Source: Patescibacteria group bacterium
GTDB taxonomy: Bacteria; Patescibacteriota; Minisyncoccia; Sungbacterales; GWA2-42-14
NCBI GenBank assembly: GCA_018971745.1
Contig: JAGXAD010000024.1
Span: forward strand, 1-8,509
DNA length: 8,509 bases
Reading direction: 5' to 3'
Positions 5,404 through 8,509 of the stretch are shown here, piece by piece; the stretch's first letter is position 1, and each line of letters begins with the position of its first letter. The position numbers and the translations under genes are program-made. The notes beneath the pieces are model-generated. The model was given only the letters and a program-made list of their open reading frames with translations. It was not told the origin of the DNA and searched no databases.

Positions 5404-6646
5404 TTGAAGCATATAATCGCACGCAGACAAGCCATGTTTTGATTGCCTGGAAAAGCGGAAGGATAAACAAAAAATAGCGAAGTTCCACGAGTTGTTTTAA
5501 GCACCAGCCGAGTCGCCCGGCTATGCGAATAATCACAAAGTCGGCAATTGCGTATTTTTTTCCGACGGCAAGAATAAACGGATATTTTTTTAACGGGATA
5601 AATTTTTTAAGCGGTTTGCCGCGTATTTCCCGTATGATGTTTTTTGCGACAAGCCGGCCTTCGGCTTCGGCGACCGGCACATTCCACATAAGGGGTTTTC
5701 CGGTTTTTGGGTTGATGAGCGAGGAATTGTCTCCGATGGCGAATATGCGCTCTTCCGGATTTCCGGCGCGCAAATATTCGTCAATGACGAGCGCGCCTTT
5801 TTTTGAACGCGTGAGTTCGAACCGTTCAAGCGCGGCTGGCCCTTGCACGCCGCCCGCCCAAATTAAAATGTCAAATGATTCTTTGTTGCCGTCCGCAAAA
5901 TCAAGTTCTTGATTTCTGACCGATACGATAGTCGCATTTGTTTTAATGCGTACGCCGAGCTTAGCAAGCCGTTTTTTTGTTTTGCTGACTGCCCATTCGT
6001 CAAAGCCCGGAAGAATGTCGGGTGACGATTCAATCAGCAAAAGTTCGATTTTGCAGTGCGAGTTTAAGTCTATTTTTTTCTGTATGTCGCAGACAAAATT
6101 GACGAATTCCGCAACGAGTTCCACGCCGGACGCTCCTGCTCCGCCGACAACGATTTTTACCGCATCTTTCTCGCGCACCCAATCCTCAATTTTGTTGCGG
6201 AGCCGTACCGCATCGTCAAAAGTTTTTAAGGGAAAACTTTCTTCTTTGAGTCCGGGGATGTTAAAATAATTGGTTTCCGAGCCCAGCGCGCTGACAAGAA
6301 ATTCATACGGCAATTCCGCATTTTTTAAAATGATTTTTTTTCCGTTTCGATCAAGGCCGATGACATCGTCACAAAGGTGTTGAATCGGTTTTTTGGCTGT
6401 AATATCCGCAATGGGTATAAGGATTGCCGATTTGAGCGACGCATCTGCGGCATTTTCACGCGGGATAGACGCGATTTCGTAAAGTGCCGGAGTATACAGC
6501 TGGTGGCGGTGGCGGTCAACGAGGATAATGTTGTATTCGCGGCTGATTGCGCATTGTTTTTTTGCTAAAGCAAGTGCGGCAGTTATGCCGCCGAATCCGG
6601 CTCCCAAAATGACAATATTTTTTTTTCGCGCGTCAATGTTATCCAT
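5396..6646 (-). CDS. ndh: Type II NADH dehydrogenase-like FAD-dependent oxidoreductase
   Basis: 416-residue flavoprotein with two dinucleotide-binding folds. The FAD-binding GAGFGG is at 15-20, after the IVIL strand. A second GxGxxG region reads VVGGAGASGVELVAEF (166-181), with the acidic end of the next strand at IES (205-207). IFAIGD (301-306) is the family's second FAD motif. The C-terminus (about 378-412) is hydrophobic and Trp/Arg-rich, matching the membrane-bound amphipathic helices of NDH-2. NDH-2 transfers electrons from NADH to quinone without pumping protons. The AQ/QQ residues of the family quinone-site motif (AQxAxQQG) are not preserved here (VPVAEAEGRLVAKN, 333-346), so the electron acceptor is uncertain. 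ATG 6646 has no Shine-Dalgarno site and a -10 box six bases upstream. uppS overlaps its stop. Divergent from pgk. Confidence 0.85.
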   Translation of the reverse strand: MDNIDARKKNIVILGAGFGGITAALALAKKQCAISREYNIILVDRHRHQLYTPALYEIASIPRENAADASLKSAILIPIADITAKKPIQHLCDDVIGLDRNGKKIILKNAELPYEFLVSALGSETNYFNIPGLKEESFPLKTFDDAVRLRNKIEDWVREKDAVKIVVGGAGASGVELVAEFVNFVCDIQKKIDLNSHCKIELLLIESSPDILPGFDEWAVSKTKKRLAKLGVRIKTNATIVSVRNQELDFADGNKESFDILIWAGGVQGPAALERFELTRSKKGALVIDEYLRAGNPEERIFAIGDNSSLINPKTGKPLMWNVPVAEAEGRLVAKNIIREIRGKPLKKFIPLKKYPFILAVGKKYAIADFVIIRIAGRLGWCLKQLVELRYFLFILPLFQAIKTWLVCVRLYASND

Positions 6647-6647
6647 A

Positions 6648-6676
6648 ATGACATTTTAGCATATTTGCGTTACGAT
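6648..6676 (+). promoter_or_regulatory. Candidate pgk promoter
   Basis: ATGACA (6648-6653, five of six matches to TTGACA) and TACGAT (6671-6676, four of six to TATAAT) are 17 bases apart. The predicted start point is 6683-6684, at the pgk ATG. It overlaps the ndh promoter on the other strand: the same 37-base gap must hold both. Confidence 0.45.
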
Positions 6677-6681
6677 GATAA
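6653..6681 (-). promoter_or_regulatory. Candidate ndh-uppS promoter
   Basis: On the minus strand TTATCA (6681-6676) and TAAAAT (6658-6653) are 17 bases apart, and TGC before the hexamer gives an extended -10. Six bases separate the hexamer from the ndh ATG, so the predicted start point is the A of that ATG. The two promoters here overlap almost completely, so the polymerases should compete for the site. Confidence 0.5.
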
Positions 6682-6683
6682 TT

Positions 6684-7874
6684 ATGCAATTGCGCAGTAT
6701 CAGAAAAACGGCAATAAAAAACAAGCGCGTTTTGTTGCGCGTTGATTTTAACGAACCCATAAAAAACGGACGATTAGCGGATGATTTTCGCATTCGCTCG
6801 CACATACCGACGATTCAATTTTTGCTTCAGCAAAAAAACAGTTTGGTGATTGTGTCGCATTGCGGAAGGCCTGCCTTCGTTAAAACTTCGGCGGGCAAGC
6901 CCGCTCATAAAATGAAAAAAGAATTTTCGTTGCGGCCGATGGGGCGTCGCTTGTCGCGGCTTCTGAAAAAAAAGGTAGTGTTTGTGCCTGATCCGTTTTC
7001 GGGCACGGGTTTGTCGCGCGTTTTGCGTTTGCATTCAGGAGAAATCGTAGTAGTTGAAAATATTCGTCTTTGGTCAGGAGAAGAAAAAAACGATTTGCGT
7101 TTTGCAAAAGCGCTTGCGGGATTGGGAGACGCATTTGTGAATGACGCGTTTAGCGCGTCGCACCGGGCGCATGCATCTATTGTCGGCGTTGCAAAATTTC
7201 TGCCTTCGTACGCGGGCCTGCTTTTGGAAAAAGAAGTTATCGCGCTTGAAAAAGTGATTCAACGCCCGACGCGCCCGTTTGTTGCCGCACTCGGCGGCGC
7301 AAAAATTTTTGATAAACTTTCGCTGATACGGACATTGCTTCGCAGGGCCGATGGTATTATTCTTGGTGGTGCGCTTGCCAACACCATTTTTTCGGTTCAC
7401 GGATTTGAAACGGGAAAATCGGTTATTGATCAAGCATTTAAGGACACGAGAGGATTTTACAAAAATCAAAAAATATTATTGCCGTATGATGTTGTGGTTT
7501 CGCGCAGGGTTGCGGAAAAAGTAAAAACCGAAATTAAAAAAATAAGCGAGGTGTCACGGAACGAATTTATTTTGGACGCGGGGCCGGAAACTCTTGCGTT
7601 GTTTGCGAAAAGTTTGCGCGGCGCAAAAACAATCGTCTGGAACGGGCCCTTGGGTATGAGTGATTTTGAAACATTCAGCGCGGGTACCATTGCGTTTGCC
7701 CGCGCAATACATAAGACTCGCGCATTCAGCGTGGTTGGCGGAGGCGATACCATTGCCGTATTGCGAAGGCACAATTTGCTTTCAGGATTTTCGCATGCGT
7801 CAACCGGCGGCGGCGCGATGTTGGAATTTCTTGCGGGGAAAAAATTGCCCGGGGTTGAGGCATTGAGAAAGTAA
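6684..7874 (+). CDS. pgk: Phosphoglycerate kinase
   Basis: Glycolytic enzyme: 1,3-bisphosphoglycerate + ADP gives 3-phosphoglycerate + ATP. 396 residues from ATG 6684, normal for bacteria. Signatures in order: LRVDFNEP (18-25), SHCGRP (58-63, family SHLGRP), ENIRLW (125-130), VNDAFSASHRAHAS (152-165), GGAKIFDK (204-211), GGALANT (228-234), WNGPLGMSD (319-327), GGGDT (352-356) and STGGGAMLEFLAGKKLPG (373-390). ATG 6675 in the same frame would add MII, but the family alignment and promoter spacing favour 6684. There is no Shine-Dalgarno site. Between SHCGRP and EFSL the protein is about nine residues longer than E. coli Pgk, exactly where a palindromic repeat (6869-6900) lies in the DNA. No clear plus-strand terminator follows the stop. 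Confidence 0.97.
   Translation: MQLRSIRKTAIKNKRVLLRVDFNEPIKNGRLADDFRIRSHIPTIQFLLQQKNSLVIVSHCGRPAFVKTSAGKPAHKMKKEFSLRPMGRRLSRLLKKKVVFVPDPFSGTGLSRVLRLHSGEIVVVENIRLWSGEEKNDLRFAKALAGLGDAFVNDAFSASHRAHASIVGVAKFLPSYAGLLLEKEVIALEKVIQRPTRPFVAALGGAKIFDKLSLIRTLLRRADGIILGGALANTIFSVHGFETGKSVIDQAFKDTRGFYKNQKILLPYDVVVSRRVAEKVKTEIKKISEVSRNEFILDAGPETLALFAKSLRGAKTIVWNGPLGMSDFETFSAGTIAFARAIHKTRAFSVVGGGDTIAVLRRHNLLSGFSHASTGGGAMLEFLAGKKLPGVEALRK
6869..6900. repeat. Palindromic repeat inserted in frame in pgk
   Basis: GCCTGCC (6869-6875) pairs with GGCAAGC (6894-6900) with one mismatch, and GTT/AAC pair inside. Two adjacent mini-hairpins are also visible: GAAGGC-ct-GCCTTC (6865-6878) and GCGGGC-aa-GCCCGC (6891-6904). 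It encodes most of the extra residues AFVKTSAGKPA after the SHCGRP motif. The sequence resembles a short GCCTGCC...GGCAGGC palindrome I recall as widespread in Patescibacteria genomes, but that needs a search. Confidence 0.6.
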
Positions 7875-7917
7875 ATTCAGCAAGGTAAGTGAATTAAATT
7901 TTTCGAATGATGCGAAT

Positions 7918-7944
7918 AAAAAATACGACCACGACGGTCGTATT
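7918..7944 (-). terminator. Intrinsic terminator for the small membrane protein gene
   Basis: AATACGACC (7922-7930) and GGTCGTATT (7936-7944) form a perfect 9-bp stem with a 5-base loop. The A6 run at 7918-7923 reads as a U-tract on the minus strand only. It lies about 50 bases beyond the stop of the 84-residue gene. The rest of the gap 7875-7994 shows no other gene or motif I can support. Confidence 0.8.
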
Positions 7945-7994
7945 GGCTGAATGAATTTTATTTATAAAAGGAAACAGTAAATTTTTTTGAAGAG

Positions 7995-8249
7995 CTATCG
8001 AAATATTGGGAAATTTAAGACGAATACGAAAAACCAAGCTATGGCAGTTATCCAATCTATTGTTTTGGTTTTAGTAGTATCACGAATTTTAGCAGCAAGA
8101 ATAAGATAGAAAATGAATAGCAAGAAGGCTCCTATTGAAATGGGATAGGTCATCGGAGCGCCGAAAATAGAAAAAAATTGTAAAACTATAATTGCTATTC
8201 CGGGGAAAAAAGAATAAAAACGCAAATTGTTAATTTGTTTGTCGGTCAT
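7995..8249 (-). CDS. Small three-helix membrane protein of unknown function
   Basis: 84 residues with a short charged N-terminus (MTDKQINNLR) and three predicted membrane spans at about 11-31, 35-54 and 64-83. The only notable soluble part is a Lys/Thr-rich loop (RDTTKTKT, 56-63) between spans 2 and 3. I recognise no family and no catalytic motif. It looks like a real gene and not a chance frame: AAGGAG lies 8 bases before the ATG, a -35/-10 pair lies upstream, and a good intrinsic terminator lies downstream, so it forms its own transcription unit. Its richness in AT codons partly follows from hydrophobic residues. It is divergent from recJ with 52 bases between start codons. Possible roles such as a toxin-like peptide, a transporter subunit or a small membrane regulator are speculation. 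Confidence 0.7.
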   Translation of the reverse strand: MTDKQINNLRFYSFFPGIAIIVLQFFSIFGAPMTYPISIGAFLLFIFYLILAAKIRDTTKTKTIDWITAIAWFFVFVLNFPIFR

Positions 8250-8257
8250 TATGCCAT

Positions 8258-8263
8258 CTCCTT
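8258..8263 (-). promoter_or_regulatory. Shine-Dalgarno site of the small membrane protein gene
   Basis: AAGGAG on the minus strand ends 8 bases before ATG 8249. It fixes the start of the gene and contrasts with the general lack of such sites in the window. Confidence 0.75.
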
Positions 8264-8288
8264 TTTGTTAAGGTACTTCCGCCATGTA

Positions 8289-8318
8289 AGCATATCATAT
8301 TATGAATAATTTTGGCAA
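8289..8318 (-). promoter_or_regulatory. Candidate promoter of the small membrane protein gene
   Basis: On the minus strand TTGCCA (8318-8313, five of six to TTGACA) and TATGCT (8294-8289) are 18 bases apart, with TGA before the hexamer as an extended -10. The expected start near 8282 gives a leader of about 33 bases containing the Shine-Dalgarno site. The -35 box lies inside the first codons of recJ. Confidence 0.45.
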
Positions 8319-8509
8319 TAGCAAGCAATGGATTTTAAAACCTCCGGCGCCGGAGGAATTTTTTGGCATCGTACGAACTGCGAATCAGCGCGAATTTACG
8401 AATAGCCGATTAATTGGGCAATTATTGTGGAACCGCGGGCTTCGCGACGGAAAAAGCATAGAACGGTTTTTTGATTTTAATTATGAGCGCGACACGGATG
8501 ACCCGTTTT
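8302..8509 (+). CDS. recJ: Single-stranded-DNA-specific exonuclease RecJ, N-terminal part, cut by window end
   Basis: RecJ is a 5'-3' ssDNA exonuclease in recombination and mismatch repair. Only the first 69 codons are in the window. They carry the recognisable N-terminal pattern KQWILKPPAPEEF (8-20), then LIGQLLWNRGLRD (37-49) and FFDFNYERDTDDPF (56-69), matching the family form KWxLKxPAPEEF ... LLWNRG ... FLxPDYExDLHDPF. The DHH catalytic motifs lie further on and cannot be checked. ATG 8302 gives the usual short lead before KQW. ATG 8328 is in another frame. There is no Shine-Dalgarno site. Codons 14-19 contain a perfect 16-base palindrome followed by a T6 run. Confidence 0.85.
   Translation, partial: MNNFGNSKQWILKPPAPEEFFGIVRTANQREFTNSRLIGQLLWNRGLRDGKSIERFFDFNYERDTDDPF
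8341..8356. repeat. Perfect 16-base GC palindrome in the recJ 5' coding region
   Basis: CCTCCGGCGCCGGAGG reads the same on both strands and encodes the conserved PPAPEE. AATTTTTT follows, so the plus-strand transcript has the shape of an intrinsic terminator about 40 bases into the gene. The loop would be very tight, and the codons are partly dictated by the conserved peptide. Confidence 0.7.

Noticed and set aside
5653..5680. GC-rich near-palindrome in ndh (GCCGG...CCGGC).
   Set aside because: It encodes the aligned PVAEAEGRL segment without added length and looks like ordinary coding sequence.
6675..6683. pgk start at ATG 6675.
   Set aside because: It adds only MII, overlaps the candidate -10 hexamer, and has no ribosome site; ATG 6684 fits the family.
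7143..7159. GACGCG...CGCGTC hairpin in pgk.
   Set aside because: It encodes the invariant NDAFSAS motif and has no T-run; codon choice explains it.
1..8509. Defence system, CRISPR array, transposon, tRNA or phage cluster.
   Set aside because: I looked on both strands for direct repeats with spacers, transposase motifs, tRNA arms and nuclease/helicase pairs and saw none.

Overview
The window looks like a housekeeping stretch from a candidate-phyla-radiation bacterium (Patescibacteria, most likely a Parcubacteria-type lineage). I infer this from the tight packing, the 4-base ATGA overlaps, the short LID-less adenylate kinase next to map, the two-HIT-domain GalT-like protein next to tpiA, and the mixture of glycolysis genes with few other pathways. 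No marker gene in the window proves it. UGA serves as a stop at the adk/map and galT/tpiA junctions, so the code is standard and not the UGA=Gly code of Gracilibacteria/SR1.

Layout. (1) 1-1605, plus strand: the 3' part of adk, map overlapping it by ATGA, then a roughly 280-base tail with a strong Shine-Dalgarno site, a small zinc-ribbon ORF that appears out of frame with that site, and a near-ideal intrinsic terminator. In many bacteria secY-adk-map-infA form the end of the ribosomal protein operon. Here the usual infA/rpmJ continuation is absent after map. (2) 1616-4665, plus strand: ruvX (Holliday-junction resolvase-like), a 7-base-period repeat block, a GT2 glycosyltransferase, a GalT-family nucleotidyltransferase, and tpiA, closed by a probable bidirectional terminator. 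(3) 4678-6646, minus strand: ndh-like flavoprotein followed by uppS, overlapping by 8 bases. (4) 6684-7874, plus strand: pgk, divergent from ndh with only 37 bases between start codons. (5) 7918-8318, minus strand: a small three-helix membrane protein of unknown function with its own promoter, Shine-Dalgarno site and terminator. (6) 8302-end, plus strand: the start of recJ.

Function. tpiA and pgk are lower-glycolysis enzymes. galT and the GT2 enzyme handle sugar nucleotides and lipid-linked or cell-surface sugars. UppS makes the polyprenyl carrier such transferases use. The Ndh-like enzyme could reoxidise NADH made in glycolysis. adk, map, ruvX and recJ are core nucleotide, protein-maturation and DNA-repair functions. 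I see no known defence system, CRISPR array, insertion sequence, tRNA or rRNA.

The unusual content is at small scale. There is an apparent +1 frameshift in an A6 run separating a perfect ribosome binding site from a cysteine-rich microprotein. Candidate -10 boxes sit 6-7 bases before the start codon at three genes, suggesting leaderless mRNAs. Palindromic or 7-base repeats lie within or against housekeeping reading frames (galT, tpiA, pgk, recJ, and the ruvX 3' end). Key motifs have diverged in the UppS and Ndh homologues.
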